A stretch of DNA of 64,000 bases from Pseudoalteromonas aliena SW19 (GCF_014905615.1 NZ_AQGU01000023.1:1-64000), one strand, 5' to 3'. Shown: positions 16,686-25,238, counted from the stretch's first letter. The notes: generated from the letters alone by a model not told the origin. Program-made: numbers and translations.

Positions 16686-17855
16686 ATGAATACACATACA
16701 GCTATATTCGATCAATGGATAAGAACAAGGTTTGCAGCTATAAATAGCGAGCTAGAGCAGCTTTATTGGCAACAGAGCGACAAAGCCAATGTGGAAGGTA
16801 TTGGGGATGCTTTAAAGCAACAATTAAAAAATGAAGGCAATGCATTAATTAGTAATTTACTAGCTGAAGGAAATACCGACCAAGGCTTTGATAGTGCTTT
16901 TGACTTACTTGGTAATGTAGGGTTGTTTATGGCAGCGTGTCGGCGTCATGAAATTACCGAACCAAGCAGAGAAATAACGTCACCCTTAATAGAGGCCTCT
17001 GCGCTGGCAATGCATATAGGTGCCTCTATTGGTGTAACCCCTCGTTTTGCGACTGCTCATTTAACGACTCATAACAAAGCGCTTAATGGCGTTTATAAAC
17101 GCTTTACCAATTTACCCGATGAAAAGTTATTTCTTGATTATAATACTCAAGGTATTTTGGCCTATAAGCGAGCAAGCGATGCATTATTGAAAATATTGCC
17201 ATTAGGGATCTCACACCCCTTGTGTGGTGAATTATTAAAAGTGGCAAAGCATGCACTTAACGCTGTCATTGAATCAAATAATGCACTGTATAATCAGCTC
17301 GATACCGAGCGGTTTTTTAATTGTGTACGTCCTTATTATAAGCCATATCGTGTTGGAAAAGAGGTATACAGAGGTGCAAATGCGGGAGATTTTGCCGGAA
17401 TTAACGTGATTGATATGCTGCTTGGGCTTTGCAGTGCAAATGAACCAAGTTACTCGCAAATGCTGGTGGATAAGTTTTTATATATGATGCCGGAAGATCA
17501 GCAAATATTGCGAGAGGCCATGCGCATGCAAAGCTTTATGGATGATTTTTTACAAGCTGAGCAGCATAAAAACTCAGACTGGTTTAAAACGCATGCAAAA
17601 TTATTTATACAAGTATGCAAATTGCATGGCGACACAGCCATTGGTCATCACAATCAGCTAGTCGAAAAATTTATTGCTCAGCCCTCAAAAAATATGCAAC
17701 AGCAGCATATGAGCAAGGTAACAGCAAGTGGTCCGCCGCTTCATGTATTACTTGATTCGCTCGAAAAATTAAGAGATAGGCGATCCAGCGCAAAACGTGA
17801 TGATATGAAAACACGCTTTGATGATCTCAACACACTTAAACAGTGGATTAAATAA
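16686..17855 (+). CDS. PrnB-like (DUF1864) indoleamine dioxygenase-superfamily protein
   Basis: The 389-residue helical protein resembles the DUF1864/PrnB group of the indoleamine 2,3-dioxygenase superfamily. Its C-terminal region carries GHHNQLVEKFI; by memory this aligns with the proximal haem-ligand segment of human IDO1 (SYHLQIVTKYI), which places the ligand at His322. It is followed by an ASGPPLHVLLDSLEKLR segment matching the IDO loop and final helix. PrnB rearranges 7-chlorotryptophan in pyrrolnitrin synthesis, while IDO opens the indole ring. The kynureninase-like gene follows 1 bp later. I infer an oxidative step on tryptophan or an indole, followed by cleavage. Confidence 0.75.
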   Translation: MNTHTAIFDQWIRTRFAAINSELEQLYWQQSDKANVEGIGDALKQQLKNEGNALISNLLAEGNTDQGFDSAFDLLGNVGLFMAACRRHEITEPSREITSPLIEASALAMHIGASIGVTPRFATAHLTTHNKALNGVYKRFTNLPDEKLFLDYNTQGILAYKRASDALLKILPLGISHPLCGELLKVAKHALNAVIESNNALYNQLDTERFFNCVRPYYKPYRVGKEVYRGANAGDFAGINVIDMLLGLCSANEPSYSQMLVDKFLYMMPEDQQILREAMRMQSFMDDFLQAEQHKNSDWFKTHAKLFIQVCKLHGDTAIGHHNQLVEKFIAQPSKNMQQQHMSKVTASGPPLHVLLDSLEKLRDRRSSAKRDDMKTRFDDLNTLKQWIK

Positions 17856-17856
17856 C

Positions 17857-18981
17857 ATGCTCAAAAATGACTTTTGTATGGCTAATGGCTGCTACTTATT
17901 AAACCATTCTGTAGGGCGTCCGCTTAAAAATACACAACAATATTTAGCTGAGCATTATTTTTTACCATGGGAGAGTTCAAATAAAGAGCCTTGGCAGCAA
18001 TGGTTGTCAGCGGTTGAGCAATTTACTACCGCACTTAGTCAATTATTTAATACGCCTAGCTCACTGTTTTGTCCTCAGGTGAATTTATCTAGCGGCTTAA
18101 CAAAGTTGCTTATGTCACATTCTCGACTGCAACAAAAAAATTGCAAAGTACTGATGGCGCAAAGTGATTTTCCTAGTATGGGCTTTGTTATGCAAAATGC
18201 ACTGCCAGCATGCACGCAAATTATATTTATACCTGAGCATGAAGATTTAAGTGATATTAATGTTTGGTCGCGATATTTAACTGCCGACATCGATTTAGTT
18301 TTTATAAGTCATGTATATTCAAATACTGGTGTGCAAGCGCCTGTGCACGAAGTTGTGGCACAAAGTAAATTAGTGAATAGCTTATCTATTATTGATGTTG
18401 CTCAATCTGCAGGTGTTATACCGCTTGATTTAAGTGCACTTGATGCTGACTTTATGATTGGCTCAAGCGTTAAATGGTTATGTGGAGGTCCAGGGGCTGC
18501 CTATTTATGGGTTAACAAAAACCAACTCGAGTGTTGCAAGCCTAAAGATGTGGGGTGGTTTTCGCATCAAAATCCATTTGAGTTTGATATACACCATTTT
18601 GAGTATAACAGCAGTGCACTCAAATTTTGGGGAGGAACCCCTTCGGTTGCCCCTTATATTATTGCTGCTAATAGCATTAATTACTTTGCAAAATTGGGCG
18701 TTGAAAAAATAAGAGCGCATAATTTTGCAATGGTCACACTTATTCACGAACAACTCGGTGAGTTTGTCTTTTCGCCAATATCGATTGAAAAGTGCAGTGG
18801 TACTGTGATTTTAGACTTTAAGGGAGATCAAGACATTGTGTTTCAGGCACTAGTTAACAAAGGTATAAGTGTTGATGTGCGTAAATATGGAATTCGGGTG
18901 TCACCACACATATATAATACAATAGATGACATGCTCTTATTTATCCTAACTGTAAAACAAGCTATTAAGGGCGTTGATTAA
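17857..18981 (+). CDS. Kynureninase-like class V aminotransferase-fold enzyme
   Basis: Translation from the ATG at 17857, one base after the PrnB-like stop, gives 374 residues. A longer frame would overlap the upstream gene. It is a fold-type I PLP enzyme with the Schiff-base Lys206 in SSVKWLCGGPGAAYLW, which closely resembles the kynureninase motif YKYLNxGPG. A DVAQSAGVIPLDL segment carries the Asp that holds the PLP nitrogen. Kynureninase cleaves kynurenine to anthranilate and alanine, in line with the neighbouring IDO-superfamily gene. A cysteine desulfurase-like role is the main alternative. It converges on a DUF4124-like gene, overlapping by 17 bp. Confidence 0.8.
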   Translation: MLKNDFCMANGCYLLNHSVGRPLKNTQQYLAEHYFLPWESSNKEPWQQWLSAVEQFTTALSQLFNTPSSLFCPQVNLSSGLTKLLMSHSRLQQKNCKVLMAQSDFPSMGFVMQNALPACTQIIFIPEHEDLSDINVWSRYLTADIDLVFISHVYSNTGVQAPVHEVVAQSKLVNSLSIIDVAQSAGVIPLDLSALDADFMIGSSVKWLCGGPGAAYLWVNKNQLECCKPKDVGWFSHQNPFEFDIHHFEYNSSALKFWGGTPSVAPYIIAANSINYFAKLGVEKIRAHNFAMVTLIHEQLGEFVFSPISIEKCSGTVILDFKGDQDIVFQALVNKGISVDVRKYGIRVSPHIYNTIDDMLLFILTVKQAIKGVD

Positions 18982-19453
18982 GTTGTAATTTTTGCTGCGT
19001 TAGAAACTTAATTTGTTGTTGCGCCTGTTGAATTACAGGCTCGTAAGATTGCTTTAAGGACGTTATTTTAGTGGCAATTGCATCCGCAATAGATGAAGCG
19101 CCCAAGCGGTTTGCTTTATCTTGTGTCATATAGTTTATTTGTTGTTTTTTATCATTATATTCTTTTTCATATTGTTTAATAGAGAGTTTAAGATTTGCTA
19201 TTTTACGATCAATTTTCTGAATTTTTAAATAATCATCTACAGATACACCCACTGTTTTATTATCTGGCACTTTCGTGCTATTTGTTTGCGTTATATTAGG
19301 CGCTTTAAGTGTAATTGCTTTTGCATTTTTAGCGCACGGAGTTTGACTAAATGTAGGTATGCCTTTAATAACACACTTATAAACAATAATGTCTTCAGCA
19401 AGGCAGCTAAATGTGATGGTTAAGCAAAGTGATAACAGTATGGCTTTAATCAT
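18965..19453 (-). CDS. Periplasmic DUF4124-like protein with coiled coil
   Basis: The 162-residue product has a signal peptide (MIKAILLSLCLTITFSCLA). The N-terminal mature part resembles the DUF4124 domain, IVYKCVIKGIPTFSQTPC, with two Cys that may form a disulfide. The rest (about residues 75-160) is a Lys/Gln-rich predicted coiled coil. The function is unknown. It probably resides in the periplasm and is transcribed alone, with its end overlapping the kynureninase-like gene. Confidence 0.75.
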   Translation of the reverse strand: MIKAILLSLCLTITFSCLAEDIIVYKCVIKGIPTFSQTPCAKNAKAITLKAPNITQTNSTKVPDNKTVGVSVDDYLKIQKIDRKIANLKLSIKQYEKEYNDKKQQINYMTQDKANRLGASSIADAIATKITSLKQSYEPVIQQAQQQIKFLTQQKLQLNQRP

Positions 19454-19623
19454 AGTTAAACCTAAATTGGCTTAAAGTTAGACCAATGATGCACTACGCA
19501 ATTGATTTTCACAATTTGTTTGAGTAAATGTGAGGGCGAAGGGTTAGAAATCTCAGAGAAGAGGTTTTTGGTTATACACTTTATGGTTAGCCTTCTGAGG
19601 GATTTTTATGACAAATTTAGGCA

Positions 19624-19646
19624 TAAAAAAACCACAATTAAGTGGT
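19624..19646 (-). terminator. Terminator of the tRNA-Ser genes
   Basis: On the minus strand ACCACTTAATTGTGGT forms a hairpin followed by a run of T residues (A-run at 19624-19631 on the plus strand). It lies 13 bp beyond the 3' end of tRNA-Ser(GCU). Confidence 0.75.
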
Positions 19647-19658
19647 TTAAATTAAGTA

Positions 19659-19751
19659 TGGTGGAGAGGGAGGGATTCGAACCCTCGATAGAGCTACAAA
19701 CTCTATACTCCCTTAGCAGGGGAGCTCCTTCGGCCACTCGGACACCTCTCC
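19659..19751 (-). tRNA. tRNA-Ser (anticodon GCU)
   Basis: This 93-nt tRNA includes an encoded CCA. The acceptor stem GGAGAGG pairs with CCTCTCC. The anticodon arm CTCCCCTGCTAAGGGAG carries GCU (reading AGC/AGU serine codons). A long variable arm and the T-arm GGGTTCGAATCCC are present, all typical of a class II serine tRNA. Confidence 0.96.
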
Positions 19752-19802
19752 AACGCATAACCGTTTGTATTGATGGAGATAAAAAAGCCACCAATTAAAA
19801 TA

Positions 19803-19893
19803 TGGTGGAGAGATAGGGATTTGAACCCTAGATGGGCTATAAACCCATGCCGGTTTTCAAGACCGGTGCATTCGACCACTCTGCCATCTCTCC
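19803..19893 (-). tRNA. tRNA-Ser (anticodon UGA)
   Basis: This 91-nt class II tRNA has an encoded CCA, acceptor stem GGAGAGA/TCTCTCC, anticodon arm CCGGTCTTGAAAACCGG with anticodon UGA (reading UCN codons) and a long variable arm. It lies 51 bp upstream of the tRNA-Ser(GCU) gene on the same strand. Its 3' end is part of a small hairpin followed by T residues, so some transcripts may end before the second tRNA. Confidence 0.96.
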
Positions 19894-20024
19894 GTGACGC
19901 AGAATAATACTTAGGTGACACCCTCGTGTAAATAGCAAAAACGACTGTTTGCTTAAAATTCGTACTTAAATGAGGTTTTTTTTTAAAATAAGGTGAAATT
20001 GAGGTTATTTTTAAAGAAATAAAT

Positions 20025-20092
20025 AGGTTGCAGCAAACGGAGGGAACTAAAGAAGATGCTTCATTTAGTGGTTGGGTGTTTGCTGCACCGTA
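20025..20092 (-). other. Long imperfect hairpin downstream of the 46-residue ORF
   Basis: The perfect 10-bp repeats TGCAGCAAAC (20029-20038) and GTTTGCTGCA (20078-20087) enclose a second helix (ACTAAAGAAG / CTTCATTTAGT, one bulge). On the minus strand it follows the small ORF and precedes the tRNA-Ser genes. It may be a terminator or an RNA-stabilising element; no clear T-run follows. Confidence 0.5.
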
Positions 20093-20114
20093 TAAATAAT
20101 CATGGTTGAGGTGA

Positions 20115-20255
20115 TTATTTATATTGAACTGCACCGCCAAGTGCTAGTTTTTTACCAAAACGGTTAAGTCTAGCTAACATTTTTGCTTTACGGTTAGTTG
20201 GTTTAACTGCAATGTGAGTTGCCACTGTTTGGTTTAATGTATTAATTGGGTTCAT
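20115..20255 (-). CDS. Small basic protein (46 residues)
   Basis: This short frame starts at an ATG preceded by a GGAG ribosome-binding site 8 nt away and ends TAA. The product (start MNPINTLNQTVATHIAVK) is basic, with a KAKMLARLNRFGKKLALGG segment that could form an amphipathic helix. There is no signal peptide. A structured hairpin follows it, and codon use looks like that of neighbouring genes. I do not recognise it. It may be a genuine small protein, a leader peptide or a fortuitous frame; the good ribosome-binding site favours a real gene. Confidence 0.55.
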   Translation of the reverse strand: MNPINTLNQTVATHIAVKPTNRKAKMLARLNRFGKKLALGGAVQYK

Positions 20256-20634
20256 TATCTTGCTCCGGGTTGTGTCTGTTGAAAACGAGTGCATTTTGCG
20301 CGTTTTCTGATTAAAAATACAACGACAAAAATTAGGGTTGAAGCATTAGTTATACTAATGCGATTTTTATTTTGTTGTTATTATTTTTATTTCTATTTTT
20401 ATTTAAATGAATAAGAATCTATCTAGATAATTATTTTAATTTATATATTTCAGTTATTTAAGTGTTTTTGCTTCTCTTTTATGCATTTAAGTAATGGTTT
20501 TTTGAATTTTTATTCAGATTAAAATATTTTGCATGAAGTTTGTTTTTGGTACTTTTTTATTATGTGGTTAAATAAAAAATATTTATAGTTATTAATTTAA
20601 GTGTAAAAAATATAAAAATAATTAGATTTTATTA
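20256..20634. other. AT-rich intergenic region
   Basis: I see no ORF with a convincing start, no RNA gene and no clear repeat here. It is very AT-rich and presumably holds the promoter of the small basic protein gene on the minus strand close to 20256. Confidence 0.5.
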
Positions 20635-20712
20635 GGGTCTACTTATCTTTTGAGGTTGAATTTACAGCAGTGTATTTGGTTTTAGGCAGGCTAGCGTCTA
20701 TGGGGTGTAAGT
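20635..20712. mobile_element. Remnant of MITE-like family 2
   Basis: The segment starting GGGTCTACTTATCTTTTGAGG resembles the first 80 bp or so of the element at 27582 (GGGCCTGTTTATCTTTCGAGG), with scattered differences, and is preceded by TA. The rest of the element is missing: a family 3 repeat begins directly after it. It is probably an old, truncated copy. Confidence 0.65.
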
Positions 20713-20870
20713 ATACCAGTTTTATTAAAAACATGATCATTCTAGCGTATTAACTCACTAACTAAGATTGGAATTATTAAAATAAAACAAATGCTTACCA
20801 TTACTTTTGCTTTGTAGTTGAGCTGTGTTATTAACGTTATAATAGATCACTAATTTAATACAATTGGTAT
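20713..20870 (-). mobile_element. MITE-like family 3, copy 1 (158 bp)
   Basis: In reverse orientation this matches 39540-39701. The two ends are strongly conserved (ATACCAATTG..ATTAAATTAGTGATCTATTATA at one end, ACGCTAGAATGATCATGTTTTTAATAAAA at the other), while the middle 60 bp or so differ. The outermost bases ATACCA / TTGGTAT are inverted repeats beginning and ending with TA. It is non-coding. Confidence 0.75.
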
Positions 20871-20910
20871 TATTCTCTATAAAACAGGTGCAAGGGAGAG
20901 GTGCTAAATA

Positions 20911-21104
20911 ACCTGAACTTTGGATAATAAATCTATCTCGAGCAGCTATTTTCAGCGCTAACTACGTTGAATTTACTTGCAATAGGCCCGCTATTGACGC
21001 GTAAGTTCGCCTTGTTTTCACTGAAAATCTCTGGCTAGAGAAAAATAAATTTAAATATCATTATGATTCAATATATTAGTAAATATCTTAACCAGAGTTC
21101 AGGT
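20911..21104. mobile_element. MITE-like repeat family 1, copy 2 (194 bp)
   Basis: This is the second 194-bp copy (6 differences from copy 1). The ends ACCTGAACTTTGG and CCAGAGTTCAGGT are inverted repeats. TAAATA flanks it on both sides (20905-20910 and 21105-21110), a 6-bp target duplication different from that of copy 1 and its reverse complement. It has no coding capacity. It lies 40 bp from a family 3 repeat. Confidence 0.88.
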
Positions 21105-21159
21105 TAAATACGTTTTAGCTAAATTGATGATTCGAAATATCCACTTTATCAGTTAATAA

Positions 21160-21189
21160 AAAAGCGCCTACTATAAAGTAGGCGCTTTT
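21160..21189 (-). terminator. Terminator of the DMT transporter gene
   Basis: A perfect 13-bp stem (AAAAGCGCCTACT / AGTAGGCGCTTTT) with a 4-nt loop is followed on the minus strand by further T residues. It lies 24 bp after the end of the minus-strand transporter gene. Confidence 0.88.
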
Positions 21190-21213
21190 GCGTTAGTTGC
21201 GTTAATTACGCGT

Positions 21214-22143
21214 CTAACTGGGGACGGAACCTGCTTTAGCAGTGGATCTATTTGCTAAAAAGGTATTAATTCGTTTTGTAGGGGTAAGTACAATGGCATT
21301 GCCCAGTAGTACTAAGCTAAATCCTGCAAATGCATTTGCATGCCATTCAAAGCCCTCAAAAAAGCTACTAAGTGTGACAGCAACCAATGGAAATAAAACA
21401 ATAACGTAGCTGGCTTTTTCAGGACCTATATTTCTTAGTAGGGCAAAGTAACAGCCAAAAGCGATTACGGTGCCAAATACCGATAAATAAAGTAATGACA
21501 ACCAGTAACTAGTCGGTGCGTTTAAACTAAATTGCACGTCATTTATTAATACATATAAAGCTAATCCAATAGCGCTATATAACATGCCCCATGCATTGCC
21601 TTGCAATACACCAATTTGTTTTTGAGAATTGCGCACGCTTACCATATTTCCTAATGAAGCCACAAAGGTGCCACCAAGAGCAAGTAGTAACCCGACCAAC
21701 GCACCGTTACTCAAGTCGAACTGCTGTAGTTGTGGCCAAAATAAGCATGTAATGCCTAAAACAGCCAATACAGCACCAGTATAAATTCGTTTTGAAATTG
21801 GTTTACCAAAAAATAATCGAGTGTTAACTATGTTCATAACGAGTAGCATTGAAAAAGCGATAGAGGTCATTGCTGATGAGAGGTAATTTTGTGCCCAGTA
21901 CAGTAGTAAGTAATTTAAGCCAAAGTTGCAAATAGCTAATAAAGCGAAAAAACCATGATCCACTAATGAAAAACGCATAATGGGTTTTTTGTACGCGACA
22001 TATAACCACATTAAAAGTGCTGCAATAGCAAAGCGATAAAATAACGACAACTCTACCGCAATATCACCTAACTGAAACTCAATGGCTAACCAAGTAGAAC
22101 CCCAAATTAGAACGGTAGTAATGTATAGCGCTGCACTTTTCAT
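21214..22143 (-). CDS. EamA/DMT family transporter
   Basis: The 309-residue protein has about ten membrane helices in two EamA repeats (5+5), including the typical segments LIWGSTWLAIEFQLG at the start and PLVAVTLSSFFEGFEW in the second repeat. EamA proteins export metabolites such as amino acids. The gene is divergent, with a 75-bp gap, from a MocR-type regulator gene, a common arrangement in which the regulator controls the transporter. The substrate cannot be deduced. Confidence 0.9.
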   Translation of the reverse strand: MKSAALYITTVLIWGSTWLAIEFQLGDIAVELSLFYRFAIAALLMWLYVAYKKPIMRFSLVDHGFFALLAICNFGLNYLLLYWAQNYLSSAMTSIAFSMLLVMNIVNTRLFFGKPISKRIYTGAVLAVLGITCLFWPQLQQFDLSNGALVGLLLALGGTFVASLGNMVSVRNSQKQIGVLQGNAWGMLYSAIGLALYVLINDVQFSLNAPTSYWLSLLYLSVFGTVIAFGCYFALLRNIGPEKASYVIVLFPLVAVTLSSFFEGFEWHANAFAGFSLVLLGNAIVLTPTKRINTFLANRSTAKAGSVPS

Positions 22144-22245
22144 GGTTGATCTCCAAAGCTCAATTGAATGGCTATTTTAAGACCTATCTGTATACTTACC
22201 ATAAACAGAAAAGTATAAATGCAACCTATACAGATTTGGTGCGTG

Positions 22246-23688
22246 ATGATAAGACAAAAAAATAGCCAAGGGCACGAGTTTTTATATCAGCAAGTTATTC
22301 AGTTGATTAGAGATATGAGTGCTCAGCAAGTTTTACTCCCAGGCGAAAAACTTCCATCGCTACGTAAAATGGCAGACAACTTAAATATAAGTATCCCTAC
22401 AGTAAAGCAGGCGTACCAAGTACTTGAAGATCAGGGGCTAATAGCGGCGCGTGAAAAATCTGGATACTTTTTGAAAGTAGTCACTATGGCGCACAACCTA
22501 CCTAAACGGGTTAAATTAAGTCGCGAGCCAGTCGTTGTAAATAAACAAGCATTAATAGAACAGGTCTACAGTGCGATTCATCAGGCCAACGTAGTCCCTT
22601 TTGGCATTGCTAATCCAATTGCAGCTGCGCCCACTGATAAAGCACTTGCCAGAAATATGCGCAGAGTAATGACTCTTGCTGGAAGTAAGGCCATAAACTA
22701 TGGGCCAACAGATGGCTTTGTACCGCTGAAAAAACAGCTGGTGTATCGCTATTTAGATTTTGGTATTGGCGTTAATATGGACGAGCTAGTGATCACTAAT
22801 GGCGCGCAAGAAGCCATGGCTATCGCGCTAAAGTGCGTGACACAGCCAGGTGATATAGTGGCCATAGAAACGCCCTGTTATCATGGGATCATAGAGCTAA
22901 TCGAAAGCTTAGGCCTTAAAGCGCTCGAAATACCACTGTGCCCAGATAATGGCATTTGGTTAAGCGATTTGGAACGCGCTTTAAATGAGCATAATATTAA
23001 AGCGTGTTTATTCTCGACAGCAATTAGTAACCCTGTAGGCAGCTTTATGCCAGATACAAACAGGCAGCAGTTGGTGGAGTTACTAGAAAGCCAAAACGTA
23101 GTGCTGATAGAAGATGATGTATATGGTGATTTATATTTCACGGCAAAGCGAGGCACACCTGCAATAGCTTACTCCAAAAAAGGATTAGTGATCAGTTGCT
23201 CATCTTTTTCTAAAACGGCAGCGCCAAGCTATCGTGTTGGTTGGCTAATTGCTGGTAAATTTGCAACACAAGCACGGCGATATAAAAGAGCATTAAGCTG
23301 CTCTGCTTCATTAATAAATCAATGGACCCTATCAGAATTTGTTGCCAGCGGGGAGTACGACCGAAACTTAAAAGTACTTAGGCAACGCCTGCGCGACAAC
23401 AAAGAGCGTATGCGGTGGTGTTTACAACAAGTCATGCCGCAAAATACGCGTATAAGCGATCCACAGGGAGGCTGCGTTATTTGGCTCGATTTAGGGGGCG
23501 AGTACGATAGTCAAAAATTATTTTTACTTGCGTTAGAAGTGGGTATTAGTATTACACCAGGGCTTATTTTTTCGGCCTCGAATAAATATAAAAGCTGCAT
23601 CAGATTAAGCTATGGTGTGCAATGGGGTGAGCAAATTGAACAAGCGATAGTTACGCTGGGCAAGCTTACCTTACTAGCTAAAAAGTAA
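22246..23688 (+). CDS. MocR-type (GntR/aminotransferase) transcriptional regulator
   Basis: The product of about 480 residues (a further nine from an ATG at 22219) has an N-terminal winged helix-turn-helix of the GntR type (LPSLRKMADNLNISIPTVKQAYQVLE). It is fused to a fold-type I aminotransferase domain with the PLP Lys in CSSFSKTAAPSYRVGWL, at about residue 323 from this start. Such regulators sense PLP or an amino-acid derivative. It is divergent from the DMT transporter gene and probably controls it. The first ATG (22219) lies in a short extension that does not fit the usual start, but the choice is uncertain. Confidence 0.9.
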   Translation: MIRQKNSQGHEFLYQQVIQLIRDMSAQQVLLPGEKLPSLRKMADNLNISIPTVKQAYQVLEDQGLIAAREKSGYFLKVVTMAHNLPKRVKLSREPVVVNKQALIEQVYSAIHQANVVPFGIANPIAAAPTDKALARNMRRVMTLAGSKAINYGPTDGFVPLKKQLVYRYLDFGIGVNMDELVITNGAQEAMAIALKCVTQPGDIVAIETPCYHGIIELIESLGLKALEIPLCPDNGIWLSDLERALNEHNIKACLFSTAISNPVGSFMPDTNRQQLVELLESQNVVLIEDDVYGDLYFTAKRGTPAIAYSKKGLVISCSSFSKTAAPSYRVGWLIAGKFATQARRYKRALSCSASLINQWTLSEFVASGEYDRNLKVLRQRLRDNKERMRWCLQQVMPQNTRISDPQGGCVIWLDLGGEYDSQKLFLLALEVGISITPGLIFSASNKYKSCIRLSYGVQWGEQIEQAIVTLGKLTLLAKK

Positions 23689-23701
23689 TATTGTAGAACA
23701 C

Positions 23702-23735
23702 AAAAAAGCAGCATTTAAGTAAACTTAAGTGCTGC
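23702..23735 (-). terminator. Terminator of the DUF2884 gene
   Basis: On the minus strand a 12-bp stem with one G-U pair (GCAGCACTTAAG / CTTAAATGCTGC) is followed by six T residues. It lies 29 bp past the DUF2884 stop and between convergent genes. Confidence 0.85.
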
Positions 23736-23764
23736 CAAAGGGATGTTAAATAACGTAGGTTGTA

Positions 23765-24562
23765 TTAGTTTTTAAAGCTAAATAACTGGTAACCTTTAAG
23801 TTCTGGCACTTGCATTACTAATTTCTCTTCTTGTTTTGCAATATCGGCAAAGTTATCACATAAAGAATTAGCGCGTTTTTCAAGTGCGTTTGCATGTAAC
23901 TCTACTTTTTCTTCTATTTGTGCGCCCATATTTTCCATGCGTTGCTCAAAAGCATCCATATCGCCGCCCGAACCAAGTAACTCAGAGCCTAAAGCGACTA
24001 AAATACTACCCATAGATTGCATTACAGCCGATTCGACTACCGTCTCCATTTGTTCTTCAAACTGTTGCTCAAAATTTTCACCAAATTGGTTAAAGCTTTG
24101 TTGCCCCATCACAAATGTACCTTGCTGGTAAAAAGTGTTTTCTACTTCGATTTTAATGTCGTCCATAAGTGCAGACATATTATCAAGGCCGTCAATATTA
24201 AATGCATTACCTACTTCTTCTAGCGCAACGCCGGCAATTTTAACGCCTTCAAGCGCGATGTTAGCTACTTCAGGCAACTGGGTGCGTAAACTATCAGAAT
24301 ATTTAGTGAGTGCTTCACGTTGCGAGTCATTAAGTGCCACAAATTGGCCATTTACAGTTAAGTCACCATTGGAGTTAAATTGCATGGTTTTATTGTTGGC
24401 GGTAAAAATTTCTAATTCATTTGGTTTAATACGCACGTCGTTTTTAAATTCTACATCGCATTGATCACTGCTAAACGAAATAGTTGAATCGTTGTCGTTA
24501 TGAGCCATAGCTGCTGGCGTACAAATTAATGCGCTAACTAATAGTAATTTTTTCATGTGCAT
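23765..24562 (-). CDS. DUF2884 family periplasmic protein (YggN-like)
   Basis: The 265-residue product has a signal peptide (hydrophobic residues about 4-18, AMA before the mature HNDND). It matches the DUF2884 family (E. coli YggN, about 239 residues), with the typical N-terminal beta segment (DVRIKPNELEIFTANN, LTVNGQFVALNDSQREAL) followed by a long helical region rich in Glu, Met and Gln. A short MHM start leaves two possible Met codons. The function is unknown. Confidence 0.85.
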   Translation of the reverse strand: MHMKKLLLVSALICTPAAMAHNDNDSTISFSSDQCDVEFKNDVRIKPNELEIFTANNKTMQFNSNGDLTVNGQFVALNDSQREALTKYSDSLRTQLPEVANIALEGVKIAGVALEEVGNAFNIDGLDNMSALMDDIKIEVENTFYQQGTFVMGQQSFNQFGENFEQQFEEQMETVVESAVMQSMGSILVALGSELLGSGGDMDAFEQRMENMGAQIEEKVELHANALEKRANSLCDNFADIAKQEEKLVMQVPELKGYQLFSFKN

Positions 24563-24943
24563 TCTCTACTTTATTGTTGATGACTATTAACTTATAACAA
24601 GTTTGGTGCCACTATTTTTTTATTTTAATAAACAGATAGTTAATGTTTATTTGGGTTTTAAGTTGCTTTACTTTGATTATAAAAAAACTATTTTTTAGTC
24701 AAATTCACTAAGTTATATAAAGCTATAAACAATATTTATCGATACGATAAAAAACTCTCACTTTCCACAATCGAAATTTAACGCTATTTATTCACATTAC
24801 TGACATGAAGATTATTTACGATAGTCACATGGCTTTATTTTGACGCTAATTTGCACCGCGATTTAGTGTTAAACATTTTAATTTTATCAACTATTGCGAT
24901 AATAAAATCTTTAGTTGGTCTCAAACACTTTATGGAGTGGGTT
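24563..24943. other. AT-rich intergenic region between divergent genes
   Basis: This gap separates the divergent DUF2884 and small acidic protein genes and should contain both promoters. A reading frame enters it from the right through a TTG at 24851 but has no ribosome-binding site there. I see no RNA gene or repeat. Confidence 0.45.
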
Positions 24944-25129
24944 GTGGGTAAGACATTTAGTTACGATGCGCTAGATGACGATTTTGTTGAAGACGAGTAC
25001 GAAATGCTCGGACGTAATCAACATGATAAGAACAAGCAAAAGGTTAAGAAAAAGTTGGAAGACTACCTTGAGCAAAAGCGCTTGCGTAAAAATCTAGGCG
25101 AAGACGATTTAAGCGATTATACCGACTAA
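24944..25129 (+). CDS. Small acidic/basic protein, PA3496 family-like
   Basis: The GTG at 24944 is chosen because a GGAG ribosome-binding site sits 6 nt before it. The longer frame (TTG at 24851) adds a hydrophobic segment without a site. The 61-residue product has an acidic N-terminal half (YDALDDDFVEDEYEML) and a basic helix (KVKKKLEDYLEQKRLRKNLG) before an acidic end. This layout resembles the small PA3496-type family. The function is unknown and I am only moderately sure of the family. Confidence 0.65.
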   Translation: MGKTFSYDALDDDFVEDEYEMLGRNQHDKNKQKVKKKLEDYLEQKRLRKNLGEDDLSDYTD

Positions 25130-25217
25130 ATCACGCTAGTATAAATAAATACCAATTAACATTGGGCGCTTAAATGTTCAGTTATTCGTATGTTCAAGTG
25201 CCAATCGTATTGGCAAT

Positions 25218-25238
25218 AAAGAGGCTTAGCGCCTCTTT
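25218..25238. terminator. Bidirectional terminator
   Basis: AAAGAGGC (25218-25225) and GCCTCTTT (25231-25238) form a hairpin between the convergent small-protein and glutathione peroxidase genes. A/T-rich ends on both sides allow termination in either direction. Confidence 0.78.

Noticed and set aside
19502..20140. Several 60-145 codon frames over the tRNA genes
   Set aside because: They overlap two well-formed tRNA-Ser genes and are shadow frames.
25148..25215. Possible further family 3 repeat end (TACCAATT near 25151)
   Set aside because: Only about 8 bp match; the remaining sequence does not resemble either family 3 end, so it is taken as chance or two small CCAAT/ATTGG hairpins.
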